From positions 1 through 64,000 of the forward strand of contig JBCCNL010000018.1 in NCBI GenBank assembly GCA_039025855.1: a stretch of 64,000 nucleotides of DNA, written 5' to 3'. This DNA comes from JBCCOW01 sp039025855 (GTDB lineage Bacteria > Planctomycetota > Phycisphaerae > Phycisphaerales > Phycisphaeraceae). Below the pieces are notes generated by a model. That model was not told the origin of the DNA, made no database searches, and worked only from the letters and a program-made list of their open reading frames with translations. Shown piece by piece: positions 34,318 through 42,124 of the stretch (its first letter is position 1; each line of letters opens with the position of its first letter). A program made the position numbers and the translations under genes.

Positions 34318-34842
34318 ATGCCCTTACCCCTCGCCGATGCCCTCCGCGACGCCGCCCTCCTCGAAGGCACCTTCACACTCCGGTCCGGCCGCACCTCCAA
34401 CTACTACCTCGACAAGTACCGTTTCAGCACCCGGCCCGACCTGCTGGCCCCGCTCGCCGAACGCTTCGCCGAGCACATCGACGACTCGATCGATCTGCTC
34501 GCCGGCCCCGAGCTCGGCGGCGTCCCCCTCGTGACCGCCACCGCCCTGCACACCGGCAAGCCCTTCTGCCTGATCCGCAACGCCAAGAAGGACTACGGCA
34601 CCGCCAAGCGTTTCGAGGGCCAGGACCCCGCCGGCAAGCGCGTGCTCATCACCGAAGACATCGCCACTTCGGGCGGCCAGTCCATCGAAGCCGCCAAGCT
34701 CTTGCGCGATGAGTGCGAGGCCGAGGTCGCCAAGATCGTGGTGGTGATCGACCGCGAGGAAGGCGCTCGTGAAGCCATCGAAGCCGCCGGTTTCCCCTTC
34801 GCCGCCCTGTTCACCAAGACCGATCTTGGCCTGCCCTTCTGA
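34318..34842 (+). CDS. pyrE: Orotate phosphoribosyltransferase
   Basis: This 174-residue enzyme joins orotate to PRPP to give orotidine monophosphate in pyrimidine synthesis. It shows the short-form PyrE layout: FTLRSGRTSNYYLDKYRF near residue 20, LLAGPELGGVPLVTA, FCLIRNAKKDYGTAKRFEG, and the PRPP-binding motif VLITEDIATSGGQSIEAA (about residue 104). The Lys pair in RNAKKDYGT matches catalytic residues of the family. The length is at the lower end of the normal range. It stands alone; no other pyrimidine gene is adjacent. Confidence 0.92.
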   Translation: MPLPLADALRDAALLEGTFTLRSGRTSNYYLDKYRFSTRPDLLAPLAERFAEHIDDSIDLLAGPELGGVPLVTATALHTGKPFCLIRNAKKDYGTAKRFEGQDPAGKRVLITEDIATSGGQSIEAAKLLRDECEAEVAKIVVVIDREEGAREAIEAAGFPFAALFTKTDLGLPF

Positions 34843-34874
34843 AAACTCCCTGCCGGCTTACGCCCGCCGGTCCC

Positions 34875-34880
34875 TACAAT
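34875..34880 (+). promoter_or_regulatory. -10-like element TACAAT
   Basis: A TACAAT hexamer lies 55 nt before the ATG of the exported coiled-coil gene. No good -35 sequence is seen. Confidence 0.3.
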
Positions 34881-34935
34881 CGAATGCGAATCGCGATCCG
34901 AGCCCTGCGAAGACCCGTACCGGTAGCAGTCTTCT

Positions 34936-35868
34936 ATGCATACACCCCTCCTCACCGTTGGCCTAGCTGTGTTGCTCTGCCTCACCGCCATCAGGCCGGC
35001 GCTTGCCGACGACGACGCGGCCGACGCCGCCCCCGTGCCCGACGAACTCCAGCTCCCCGAGCCCCCGTCTCTCCCGGACAACCCCGACATCCATCAGCTC
35101 ACCTCCGCCGCGCTTATCTACTACCAGCAGAACCAGGACATCCGCGCCAAGTCGCTTGAGGCATCCGCTGAGACCCGCCGTCAGTACACCATGACCCAGG
35201 CCCGCATCCGGACGCTCAGCATGCCGCTGCTCGACGTCCACGATGTCAACGACAAGAGGGAACGGCTGGCCGAGCTCGAGTCACAGGTCGCCGTCCTCCG
35301 GGCCGAGATCGCTGCGGGCCAGGTCCTCGAGCCCGAGCGCCGCGACGCCCTTGTCGATGAGCTTCGGCCGCAACTTACCCAGCTCCGCCAGCAACTCACC
35401 CGCATCACCACCCCGTTCCATCAACTCAACAACCAGCTCCGCGCCCGCGCCGCCACCCTCAACCCCCCGTTCCAGACGGCCCTGGACCCGTACCTCAAGG
35501 CGCCTCTCGGCGGACCCTTCGCCGAGGCCGTGCCCACCGCCACCGCCGCCCTCCAGTACGCCCGCTTCACCGTGACCTGGCGCAAGCCCGCCAACGTCAG
35601 CGTCGCCCGAGCCACCATCGACATCCGCCCCCGCCCCAACCTCCCAGACGATCCGCAACTGCTCCGCGACAAGCACTACGTCGAAAAACTCAGCGCCCGC
35701 AACGCCACCGTCTGGGCCGGACACATGCGGGTCAACTTCACCATCATCCGTCGCGGCGGACAGCCCGCAGACGTCCCCCTGCTCGAGCTGATTCCCATGC
35801 TCATCGACCTCGACGGCCTCGCCGCGATCGACGCCCGCCAGGGCCCGCCCGAGCTCGCGCTCCGCTGA
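34936..35868 (+). CDS. Exported coiled-coil protein, unknown function
   Basis: I do not recognise this 310-residue protein. A signal peptide ends near residue 24 (LTAIRPALA). An acidic proline-rich segment is followed by a helical region with a heptad-like pattern (about residues 75-175; DKRERLAELESQVAVLRAEI and LRPQLTQLRQQLTRI), then a beta-rich C-terminal domain (about 195-310; YARFTVTWRKPANVSVARAT). Such layouts suggest an envelope-associated structural or binding protein. A TACAAT box lies 55 nt upstream (34875-34880). It is between pyrE and a GAF-phosphatase gene, all on the plus strand. Confidence 0.62.
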   Translation: MHTPLLTVGLAVLLCLTAIRPALADDDAADAAPVPDELQLPEPPSLPDNPDIHQLTSAALIYYQQNQDIRAKSLEASAETRRQYTMTQARIRTLSMPLLDVHDVNDKRERLAELESQVAVLRAEIAAGQVLEPERRDALVDELRPQLTQLRQQLTRITTPFHQLNNQLRARAATLNPPFQTALDPYLKAPLGGPFAEAVPTATAALQYARFTVTWRKPANVSVARATIDIRPRPNLPDDPQLLRDKHYVEKLSARNATVWAGHMRVNFTIIRRGGQPADVPLLELIPMLIDLDGLAAIDARQGPPELALR

Positions 35869-35967
35869 TCGAACACCGGTCCGATCACCCTCTAAACACC
35901 AGCGGGAATAAGCCCGCCGCCGTTGGCGTTCTTCCACGCGGTCCTTCTGCGCTCGTGCCCTCGCGTC

Positions 35968-35973
35968 TACACT
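35968..35973 (+). promoter_or_regulatory. -10-like element TACACT
   Basis: It lies 10 nt before the ATG at 35984 and 16 nt before the in-frame ATG at 35990. Confidence 0.4.
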
Positions 35974-35983
35974 GACTTCCAGC

Positions 35984-37261
35984 ATGACCATGTTCGCCCC
36001 GCCCACCCCGCCCGACGAGACCGAACGGCTCGCCGACCTCCGGGCCCTGTCGATCCTCGACACGCCCCCCGAGCAGCGGTTCGACGAAGTGGTCAACCTC
36101 ACCAAGCAGGTCTTCAACACCCCGATCGCCTACATCGCCCTGATCGATGCCGACCGGCAGTGGTTCAAGTCCGCCGCCGGCCTCGACACCGAGCAGACCG
36201 ACCGCGACATCTCGTTCTGCGGCCACACCATCCTCCGCGACGACGCCCTGGTCATCGAAGACACCCACGCCGACCCCAAGTGGGCCAACCACCCCATGGT
36301 CACCGGCGACCCCCACGCCCGGTTCTACGCCGGCTTCCCCCTCCGCTCCGATCAGGGCCGAAACATCGCCACCCTCTGCATCGTCGACACCCAGCCCCGC
36401 GCTTTCACCGACGCCGACCACCAGACCTTCCGCCACCTCGCCGCCCTCGCCGAGACCCAGCTCAACCTGGTCGATGTCGTCTCCGCCCAACGCGAAGTCC
36501 TCGACGCCCGCAAGGCCCTGCAGGAAGAACTCGCCGAGGCCGAGGCCTACGTCCGCTCCTTCCTTCCCTCGCGCACCGTCCGCCTCGACGCCACCGAACG
36601 CACCGACTACCAGTTCATCGCCTCCTCCCGCCTCGGCGGCGACCTCCTCGGCTTCCAGTGCATCGACCGCGACCACTTCGGCACCTTCCTCCTCGACGTC
36701 ACAGGCCACGGTGTCGGCTCCTCACTCCTCGCCGTCTCCGCCGGCAACGCCATCCAGTCCCCCAACTTCCCCGCCGACCGCCGCGACCCCGCCGCCACCC
36801 TCGACGCCCTCAACCAGGCCTTCCCCATGGAACGCCACCGCAACAAGTTCTTCACCATCTGGTACGGCGTCTACCACCGACCCTCCCGAACCCTCACCTA
36901 CGCCACCGCAGGACACCACCCTGCCCTCCTCCAAAACCCCGCCAACCCCCAAGCCATCAGCCGCCTCGGCAACCCCGCACTCATGATCGGCGTCGTCCCC
37001 CACGCCGACTACCACAACGACTCCATCACCCTCAACCCCCAGGACCGCCTCTACCTCTTCTCCGACGGCCTCTTCGAAGTCTCCAACCCCCAAGGCGAAC
37101 TTCTTGGCCTCGACGGCTTCACCCACCTCCTCCAAAACAATCCCACCCCCACCGACCCAGCCGACACCCGCACCGCCCACATCCTCGATCAGGTCCGCCT
37201 CTACCAGCAGTCCCCCACCTTCAACGACGACGCCTCTCTCCTCGAGATCGAGTTCATCTAA
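35984..37261 (+). CDS. GAF domain - SpoIIE/PP2C-type serine phosphatase
   Basis: This 425-residue cytoplasmic signalling protein has an N-terminal GAF domain (about residues 20-165) with the common bacterial opening LADLRALSILDTPPEQRFDE, FCGHTIL and YAGFPLRSDQGRNIATLCIVD. A coiled linker leads to a C-terminal PP2C-like (RsbU/SpoIIE) phosphatase domain with SRLGGDLLGF, LLDVTGHGVGSSLLAVS, YATAGHHPALL, LYLFSDGLFEV and the final metal Asp in NDDASLLEIEF. These proteins usually dephosphorylate anti-anti-sigma factors in partner-switching. No STAS or anti-sigma gene is adjacent. A hairpin repeat lies after the stop. Confidence 0.88.
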   Translation: MTMFAPPTPPDETERLADLRALSILDTPPEQRFDEVVNLTKQVFNTPIAYIALIDADRQWFKSAAGLDTEQTDRDISFCGHTILRDDALVIEDTHADPKWANHPMVTGDPHARFYAGFPLRSDQGRNIATLCIVDTQPRAFTDADHQTFRHLAALAETQLNLVDVVSAQREVLDARKALQEELAEAEAYVRSFLPSRTVRLDATERTDYQFIASSRLGGDLLGFQCIDRDHFGTFLLDVTGHGVGSSLLAVSAGNAIQSPNFPADRRDPAATLDALNQAFPMERHRNKFFTIWYGVYHRPSRTLTYATAGHHPALLQNPANPQAISRLGNPALMIGVVPHADYHNDSITLNPQDRLYLFSDGLFEVSNPQGELLGLDGFTHLLQNNPTPTDPADTRTAHILDQVRLYQQSPTFNDDASLLEIEFI

Positions 37262-37274
37262 CCCTCTCGCCCCT

Positions 37275-37299
37275 GAAGCCCACGGATTCCATCCGTGGG
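37275..37299 (-). repeat. REP-like hairpin, GGGCTTC tail (reverse orientation)
   Basis: On the plus strand GAAG precedes CCCACGGAT-TCC-ATCCGTGGG. This is the first copy in the C-rich domain and the first in this orientation. Confidence 0.85.
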
Positions 37300-37327
37300 T
37301 CGCCCCTCCAATGAATGATCAAACGCC

Positions 37328-37352
37328 TCGTAGCGTGGTCGCTTGCGACCAC
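37328..37352 (+). repeat. REP-like hairpin with TCGTAGC header
   Basis: TCGTAGC is followed by the stem GTGGTCGC/GCGACCAC with loop TT. Confidence 0.75.
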
Positions 37353-37365
37353 CCCGCGCCACACC

Positions 37366-37710
37366 TCACCCCCGCCCCGCCACCAACTGAATCACCACCC
37401 CCGCCAGCACCACCGCCGGCACTGCCACCCCCGGCGCCATCCCCCACGCCGACGCACTCTTCCGAAGCCCCCGCCAACGCTCCGCCCGCCCCTCCCCCCA
37501 CACCCAGCACAACCCCACCACCGCCACCAACGCCCCCTGCACCATCGCCAGCAACCCCACCTGCACCGATAGATTCACCCCCCGCATCGCCGCCCACTCC
37601 AGCTCAAACACCACCCACGCCACCACCCGCACACACCACACCACCGACCCCCCCGCCACCAACGCCCCCACCCCCGTCGCCCAAGGCGTCCGCCGCCATC
37701 GCTCATCCAT
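37366..37710 (-). CDS. Small membrane protein with about three helices, unknown function
   Basis: This 114-residue protein has hydrophobic stretches at about residues 12-35, 47-68 and 90-110, with short charged loops (WGEGRAERWRGLRKSASAWG). The start MDERWRRTP at 37710 was chosen because the longer frame to 37794 runs through a hairpin repeat. It heads (in map order) a cluster of minus-strand membrane protein genes extending to 40489 but lacks their zinc-ribbon and RLPD motifs, so it is not clearly a paralogue. Gene status is moderately secure: the hydrophobic pattern and stop context support it, but no homologue is recognised. Confidence 0.5.
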   Translation of the reverse strand: MDERWRRTPWATGVGALVAGGSVVWCVRVVAWVVFELEWAAMRGVNLSVQVGLLAMVQGALVAVVGLCWVWGEGRAERWRGLRKSASAWGMAPGVAVPAVVLAGVVIQLVAGRG

Positions 37711-37753
37711 CGAATCGGTCACCACAAGATCATAAGCCCCAATCAGACCGCAG

Positions 37754-37779
37754 CTATAAAGCCGGCACCGATGGTGCCG
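37754..37779 (-). repeat. REP-like hairpin, GGCTTTATAG tail (reverse orientation)
   Basis: On the plus strand CTATAAAGC precedes the stem CGGCACC/GGTGCCG with loop GAT. It has the same tail as the copy at 31526 in the opposite orientation. Confidence 0.7.
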
Positions 37780-37827
37780 ATCGTCCCACCACACGCTTTA
37801 AATCAAAACCAACGCTCCGCTCCGCAA

Positions 37828-37864
37828 CCCTAGCGCCTAACCCCTAGCAGCCAGCGCCTACTCC
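37828..37864. repeat. CCTAGCGCCTA-type degenerate repeat
   Basis: CCCTAGCGCCTAACCCCTAG continues with CAGCCAGCGCCTACTCC. It is a run of CTAG and GCGCCTA units overlapping the end of the next minus-strand gene. Confidence 0.55.
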
Positions 37865-38706
37865 CCCCACCCCTCCTCCAGCGCCGCCCGATGCGCCGCC
37901 TCCTTCAGCCGCCCTCGGTATTTCACCAACAACACCAGCGTGTACAGCCCGCACACCAGCAGCACCACCATCGCCGCACACACCGGCAGCGCATAAAACA
38001 CCGGCCCTCCCGGCCCCGGCCCCCCCGGACCCCCCGGCATCGCCGCCGACTGCACCGCCGCCAACACCCCGCCCAACACCAGCAACGCCATCCCCCCCGC
38101 CACCCCCCACATCACCGAACGCGTCGTCTGCGCCAACCGCGCATCCGGCAGCCGGATCGCCAACCGACGCCCATACGCAAACAGCCCGAAATACGCCACC
38201 ATCGCCACCACCAACCCCACAAAGTCCAGCAGCTCGTAGTACCCCGCCTGCCCCACCGCGAGCAACGCCACCACCTGCAGCAACGACAAGACCGACATCC
38301 CCACCGCCGTCCCGCGTGTCAGCCGACGCGACCGCGGGTCCGCGCCCCGTTCGCCCTTCACCACCCCCGGCTCCCGCTGCGTCAGCTTCCACACCCCCGT
38401 CAACAGCATCAACGAAGGCAACACCCGCAGCGCCTCCGCCGCCAACACACTCTGAGCCAACACCGACCCGTTCACCGCCCCCACCACCAGCGACACCACC
38501 ACCGCCCCCATCAACAACCCCGCCCCCGTCGCCAGCCCGTTCACCCACACCGGCTCGCTCTGCCGAAGCAGCGGCTCCCGCACCGTCGCCGCCACCTCCA
38601 GCCCACACGACGGGCAGTCCCGCCAAAGCTCCAGCCCCCGCAGATTCTTCCCACACCCCAGGCACAACAGGTCGAAGTCCAACACATCCCGCGACGACTC
38701 ATCCAC
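37858..38706 (-). CDS. Zinc-ribbon multi-pass membrane protein, paralogue 1
   Basis: This 282-residue protein begins with a zinc ribbon (CLGCGKNL, then CPSCGLEV; Cys pairs near residues 15-18 and 30-33). A conserved stretch follows (REPLLRQSEPVWVNGLATGAG), then about five or six membrane helices and the shared motif AYGRRLAIRLPDARLAQTTR. The C-terminal end is basic, VKYRGRLKEAAHRAALEEGW. The function is unknown. It is one of three adjacent related genes, all on the minus strand. The GTG start at 38706 has TAGACT exactly 6 nt upstream. The ribbon is probably cytoplasmic. Confidence 0.7.
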   Translation of the reverse strand: MDESSRDVLDFDLLCLGCGKNLRGLELWRDCPSCGLEVAATVREPLLRQSEPVWVNGLATGAGLLMGAVVVSLVVGAVNGSVLAQSVLAAEALRVLPSLMLLTGVWKLTQREPGVVKGERGADPRSRRLTRGTAVGMSVLSLLQVVALLAVGQAGYYELLDFVGLVVAMVAYFGLFAYGRRLAIRLPDARLAQTTRSVMWGVAGGMALLVLGGVLAAVQSAAMPGGPGGPGPGGPVFYALPVCAAMVVLLVCGLYTLVLLVKYRGRLKEAAHRAALEEGWGE

Positions 38707-38712
38707 CCCCGC

Positions 38713-38718
38713 AGTCTA
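38713..38718 (-). promoter_or_regulatory. -10-like element TAGACT
   Basis: It lies 6 nt before the GTG at 38706. Confidence 0.5.
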
Positions 38719-38740
38719 TCCCATGCCCCGCCCACCTCCA

Positions 38741-38765
38741 GAAGCCCACGGACCGTACCCGTGGG
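38741..38765 (-). repeat. REP-like hairpin, GGGCTTC tail (reverse orientation)
   Basis: GAAG is followed by CCCACGG and CCGTGGG around an imperfect 7-nt loop. It lies between two paralogous membrane genes. Confidence 0.75.
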
Positions 38766-38799
38766 CCGTCCCGCCGCCCGTCGCCTCAAACAATCGGAC

Positions 38800-39513
38800 T
38801 TAACTCATCCGCCGCTCGACCTCGTCTGCGACCGCCCGAAGCCCCACCCGGTATCGAGCCAGCAGATAAACCGTCCACAACGCAAACACCAAAAGCGCTA
38901 TCGCTGCTGCGCACATCCCCAACCCCGCCAAGCCCCCCCGAACCCCCAACAGCCCCAACAAAAAAACCACCCCGGAACTCAAGACCACCCCCCACATGAC
39001 CGTCCGCGTCGAATCCGCCAACGGCTCGTCCGGCAGCCGCCACGCCAAACCCTGCAGGTAAACAAACAGCGCCACATAGCCAATCAGCCCGGTCAACCCG
39101 TCCACGATTTCCCCCACGGTGGTCAGCCAAACATACTGCCGCCCCAACCCCGTCCCCATTTCCGCCAACACACCTGATCCAAACGCCGTCACCGCCATCA
39201 CCCGAGCCACCCTCCGCGACTTGGGGTCCCGCCTCGTCCCCATCCCGACCCCCACCCCGGGCTCCCGCTCCGTCAACCACCACACCCCAACCACGTACAC
39301 CAACGCCAGCACCACCTCGACCACTCCAAAGGCATGCTCCCAGCCCCCGCCCCGCTCCATCACCTCCCCCACCACGAGCGCTAACCCCGCGGCCACACCC
39401 AGCACCACCGACACCACAATCAAGCCCGCCCCGACCGCCAGACGACCCACCCACCCCGCGTCCGCATCCCGCAAGAGCTTCTCGCCCTGCAGCGAAAACC
39501 CCTCATACGTCAA
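38800..39513 (-). CDS. Multi-pass membrane protein, paralogue 2, zinc ribbon lost
   Basis: This 237-residue protein is related to its neighbours: EKLLRDADAGWVGRLAVGAG, WWLTEREPGVG..RRDPKSRRVAR, AWRLPDEPLADSTRTVMWG and a C-terminal LLARYRVGLRAVADEVERR. It starts just before the shared LLR..W segment, so the N-terminal zinc ribbon of the other two copies is missing. A TTG at 39513 is preferred as start because a perfect GGAGGTG lies about 5 nt upstream; a longer frame to 39588 has no cysteines either. Five or six helices are predicted. The function is unknown. Confidence 0.65.
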   Translation of the reverse strand: MTYEGFSLQGEKLLRDADAGWVGRLAVGAGLIVVSVVLGVAAGLALVVGEVMERGGGWEHAFGVVEVVLALVYVVGVWWLTEREPGVGVGMGTRRDPKSRRVARVMAVTAFGSGVLAEMGTGLGRQYVWLTTVGEIVDGLTGLIGYVALFVYLQGLAWRLPDEPLADSTRTVMWGVVLSSGVVFLLGLLGVRGGLAGLGMCAAAIALLVFALWTVYLLARYRVGLRAVADEVERRMS

Positions 39514-39524
39514 AACACACCTCC
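39508..39524 (-). promoter_or_regulatory. Strong Shine-Dalgarno site deciding a TTG start
   Basis: On the minus strand GGAGGTG precedes TTG by about 4 nt. It is the strongest ribosome-binding site seen in this cluster and favours the short start at 39513. Confidence 0.5.
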
Positions 39525-39607
39525 AGCCCCTTACGCTTCTTGCCCAGATCTCGTGTGCCAGAACATACTCGATCTGCCCACCCCCCAAACCCTGACGCCC
39601 CGCCCGT

Positions 39608-40489
39608 TCAACCCATCCCCTCCCGCTCCGCCTGCATCGCCGCCGCCAGAAACCGCCGACGGTACTTCACCACCAACACCAGCGACCAGATCGAGAACAC
39701 CACAATCGCGATGGCCCCGGCGCATCCCCCTAGCCCCGCGAGCATCAAAGAACCCTGAGCCGGCGCACCCCCGCCCATCCCGGTCAACGCCACCATCACC
39801 ACCGTCATCAGCAGCAACCCGAAACTCACCACAATCCCCCACATCACCACCCGCGTCGACCCCGCCAGCCTCCGGTCCGGCAGCCGAAACGCCAGCCAAC
39901 GCGCGTAAACAAACAGCCCGAAAAACACCACCAGCCCCGCAATCCCGCTCACCACCTCCGCCAGCGCAATCGGCGCCACCCCAACCGTAGACCCGCTCCC
40001 CGAATACGCACCCGTCGCAATCAGCCACACAAACACCACCGTATCGATCACCAGCGCCACCACCGCCGACCGACGCGTCATCACCCGCGCCCGACGATCC
40101 TCCCCCTCAAACCCGCCTGGCTCCGGTGCCGTCAACCGCCACACCCCAAGCAAATACATCCCCTGCGTCACCACCTCCAACACCCCCTGCATCAGCAGCG
40201 CCCCCGGCGACGCCCCCGGCATCCCCGGCCCCCCGCCTCCCCCCGCGACCCCGATCACAAACCCAAACCCAAACCCGACCGCCACCGCCCCCAGGATCCA
40301 ACCCGCCCCGCTCGCCAAACCCCGAACCCACTCCGCATCCGAATACCGCAGCAACGGCGTCCGCAGCGACACCCCAATCGGCAGCCCACACTCCGGGCAC
40401 TCCCCCTCCACCGGCAAACCCTGCAAGTCATACTCACACGCCCGGCAAGGCAGTTCCCGCCCCGTAAAACCTGCTAACGACCGTTCCAT
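39608..40489 (-). CDS. Zinc-ribbon multi-pass membrane protein, paralogue 3
   Basis: This 293-residue protein begins MERSLAGFTGRELPCRACEY and carries a zinc ribbon (CRAC, then CPECG near residues 16-34). It then shows RTPLLRYSDAEWVRGLASGAG, about five or six helices, the shared WRLTAPEPGG and AFRLPDRRLAGSTRVVMWG, and a basic C-terminal VVKYRRRFLAAAMQAEREG. It has the same layout as the gene at 37858. The ATG at 40489 has TATGTT exactly 6 nt upstream; the TTG at 40510 is the alternative. The function is unknown. The three paralogues probably arose by local duplication. Confidence 0.7.
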   Translation of the reverse strand: MERSLAGFTGRELPCRACEYDLQGLPVEGECPECGLPIGVSLRTPLLRYSDAEWVRGLASGAGWILGAVAVGFGFGFVIGVAGGGGGPGMPGASPGALLMQGVLEVVTQGMYLLGVWRLTAPEPGGFEGEDRRARVMTRRSAVVALVIDTVVFVWLIATGAYSGSGSTVGVAPIALAEVVSGIAGLVVFFGLFVYARWLAFRLPDRRLAGSTRVVMWGIVVSFGLLLMTVVMVALTGMGGGAPAQGSLMLAGLGGCAGAIAIVVFSIWSLVLVVKYRRRFLAAAMQAEREGMG

Positions 40490-40495
40490 CCCCCC

Positions 40496-40501
40496 AACAT
40501 A
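40496..40501 (-). promoter_or_regulatory. -10-like element TATGTT
   Basis: It lies 6 nt before the ATG at 40489. Confidence 0.5.
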
Positions 40502-40547
40502 ACGCCCCAAGCAAACCCCGACGCGTCACCCGCCTCACGACGCCCCA

Positions 40548-40584
40548 ACCCCAGCGCCTCACCCTGAGCGCCTAACGCCAACGC
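40548..40584. repeat. AGCGCCTAA-type degenerate repeat
   Basis: Units AGCGCCTCACC, GAGCGCCTAACGCC and similar lie just upstream of the lpd promoter. It is a sister of the run at 37828. Confidence 0.45.
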
Positions 40585-40590
40585 GTCCCC

Positions 40591-40596
40591 TACACT
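40591..40596 (+). promoter_or_regulatory. -10-like element TACACT
   Basis: It lies 9 nt before the ATG of lpd at 40606. Confidence 0.45.
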
Positions 40597-40605
40597 TCTT
40601 GTCTC

Positions 40606-42042
40606 ATGAGCAACACCTACGATCTTATCGTCATCGGCGGCGGCCCCGCCGGCTACGTCGGAGCCATCCGTGCCGCCCAGCTCGGCCAAAAAGTCGCCTG
40701 CGTCGAACGCGACAAGCTCGGCGGCGTCTGCCTCAACTGGGGCTGCATCCCGACCAAGGCCCTGCTCGCCAACGCCGAACTCTTCCACAAACTCAGCCAC
40801 GACGCGGACACCTTCGGGCTCACCCTCGACAACCTCACCGTCGACTGGCCCAAGGTCATCTCCCGCTCCCGAAAGGTCTCCGGCAACCTCAACAAGGGTG
40901 TCGGCGGGCTGTTCAAGAAAAATAAGATCACCCACATCGATGGCCACGCCTTCATCCCCCAGCCCGGCACCGTCCAGGTCTACAACGCCGACGATCCCGA
41001 GCGTAAGGGCGAAGTCAAAGAGACCTTGTCCGCCAAGAACATCCTGATCGCCACCGGCGCCACCGCCCGCGAACTCCCCTTCGCCCCCTTCGACGGCGAC
41101 AAGGTCCTCTCGGCCCGCGACGCGATGGTCGTGCCCACCCAACCTAAAGAGATCCTCATCATCGGCTCCGGCGCCATCGGCATGGAGTTCGCCTACTTCT
41201 TCAATGCCTACGGCACCAAGGTCACCGTTGTCGAGATGCAAGACCGCGTCCTCCCCGTCGAAGACGTGGCCGTCTCCGAAGCCGCCCGCAAGGCCTTCGC
41301 CAAGCAAGGCATCACCATCCTCACCGGACACAAGACCTCCGCCCTGACCAAAACCGACAACGGCATCACCGCCACCGTCGAACCCGCGGCCGGCGAAGGC
41401 ACCCTCACTATCAACGCCGACGCCGCCCTCGTCGCCATCGGCGTCCGCGGCCGGTACGACGGGCTCTTCGACGAGTCCCTCGGCATGGAAACCTTCAAAG
41501 ACCACCTCAAGGTCGACTACCACGCCGAGAACGCCACCTACGAAACCTCGGTCCCCGGCATCTACGCCGTCGGCGACGTCATCGGCCCGCCCTGGCTCGC
41601 CCACGTCGCCTCCGAAGAAGCCGTCCTCTGCGTCGAACGCATGCTCGGCCACACCGCCCCCGACATCGACTACACCACCATCCCCGGCTGCACCTACTGC
41701 CACCCCCAGGTCGCCTCCATCGGCTTCACCGAACAGCACTGCAAAGAACACGACATCCCCTACAAAGCCGCCCAGTTCCCCTTCCTCGCCTCCGGCAAAG
41801 CCCAGGCCATGAACGAGACCGCCGGCTTCGTCAAGATGATCACCGACCCCGACACCGGCGAGATCCTCGGCTGCCACATGATCGGCGAAAACGTCACCGA
41901 ACTCATCGCCGAGATCGGCCTCGCCAAACGCCTCGAAGCCACCGCCGACGAGGTCATCAACACCATCCACGCCCACCCCACCCTCAGCGAAGCCGTCCAC
42001 GAAGCCGCCCTCGGCACCGACGACCGCATGCTGCACTTCTAA
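40606..42042 (+). CDS. lpdA: Dihydrolipoyl dehydrogenase
   Basis: This 478-residue flavoprotein disulfide reductase (E3) reoxidises lipoamide in pyruvate and 2-oxoglutarate dehydrogenase complexes and the glycine cleavage system. It has the FAD motif VIGGGPAGYVGAIRAAQLG, the redox-active pair in GGVCLNWGCIPTKALL (about residues 43-48), the NAD motif IIGSGAIGMEFAYFFNAYG (about 186), YAVGDVIGPPWLAH, and the dimer-interface His-Glu in HAHPTLSEAVHEAAL. The length is standard. No E1 or E2 gene is next to it, so it probably serves several complexes. Two hairpin repeats follow the stop. Confidence 0.93.
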   Translation: MSNTYDLIVIGGGPAGYVGAIRAAQLGQKVACVERDKLGGVCLNWGCIPTKALLANAELFHKLSHDADTFGLTLDNLTVDWPKVISRSRKVSGNLNKGVGGLFKKNKITHIDGHAFIPQPGTVQVYNADDPERKGEVKETLSAKNILIATGATARELPFAPFDGDKVLSARDAMVVPTQPKEILIIGSGAIGMEFAYFFNAYGTKVTVVEMQDRVLPVEDVAVSEAARKAFAKQGITILTGHKTSALTKTDNGITATVEPAAGEGTLTINADAALVAIGVRGRYDGLFDESLGMETFKDHLKVDYHAENATYETSVPGIYAVGDVIGPPWLAHVASEEAVLCVERMLGHTAPDIDYTTIPGCTYCHPQVASIGFTEQHCKEHDIPYKAAQFPFLASGKAQAMNETAGFVKMITDPDTGEILGCHMIGENVTELIAEIGLAKRLEATADEVINTIHAHPTLSEAVHEAALGTDDRMLHF

Positions 42043-42056
42043 ACCAGCCCACCCTC

Positions 42057-42079
42057 TCGTAGCGCCGCCGCTTGCGGCG
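42057..42079 (+). repeat. REP-like hairpin with TCGTAGC header
   Basis: TCGTAGC is followed by CGCCGC-TT-GCGGCG. It is the first of two hairpins between lpd and the oxygenase gene. Confidence 0.75.
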
Positions 42080-42091
42080 TGGCCTCTTCGT

Positions 42092-42114
42092 TTAGCCCGG
42101 TCGCTCGCGACCGG
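42092..42114 (-). repeat. REP-like hairpin, GGGCTAA tail (reverse orientation)
   Basis: On the plus strand TTAGC precedes the stem CCGGTCGC/GCGACCGG with loop TC. It has the same stem as the copies at 5835 and 9418 in the opposite orientation. Confidence 0.85.
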
Positions 42115-42124
42115 TACCCCGCCG

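Noticed and set aside
37711..37794. Longer start for the small membrane protein at 37366
   Set aside because: The extension would translate a dispersed hairpin repeat and adds Cys/His-rich residues with no homology; the ATG at 37710 is more natural.
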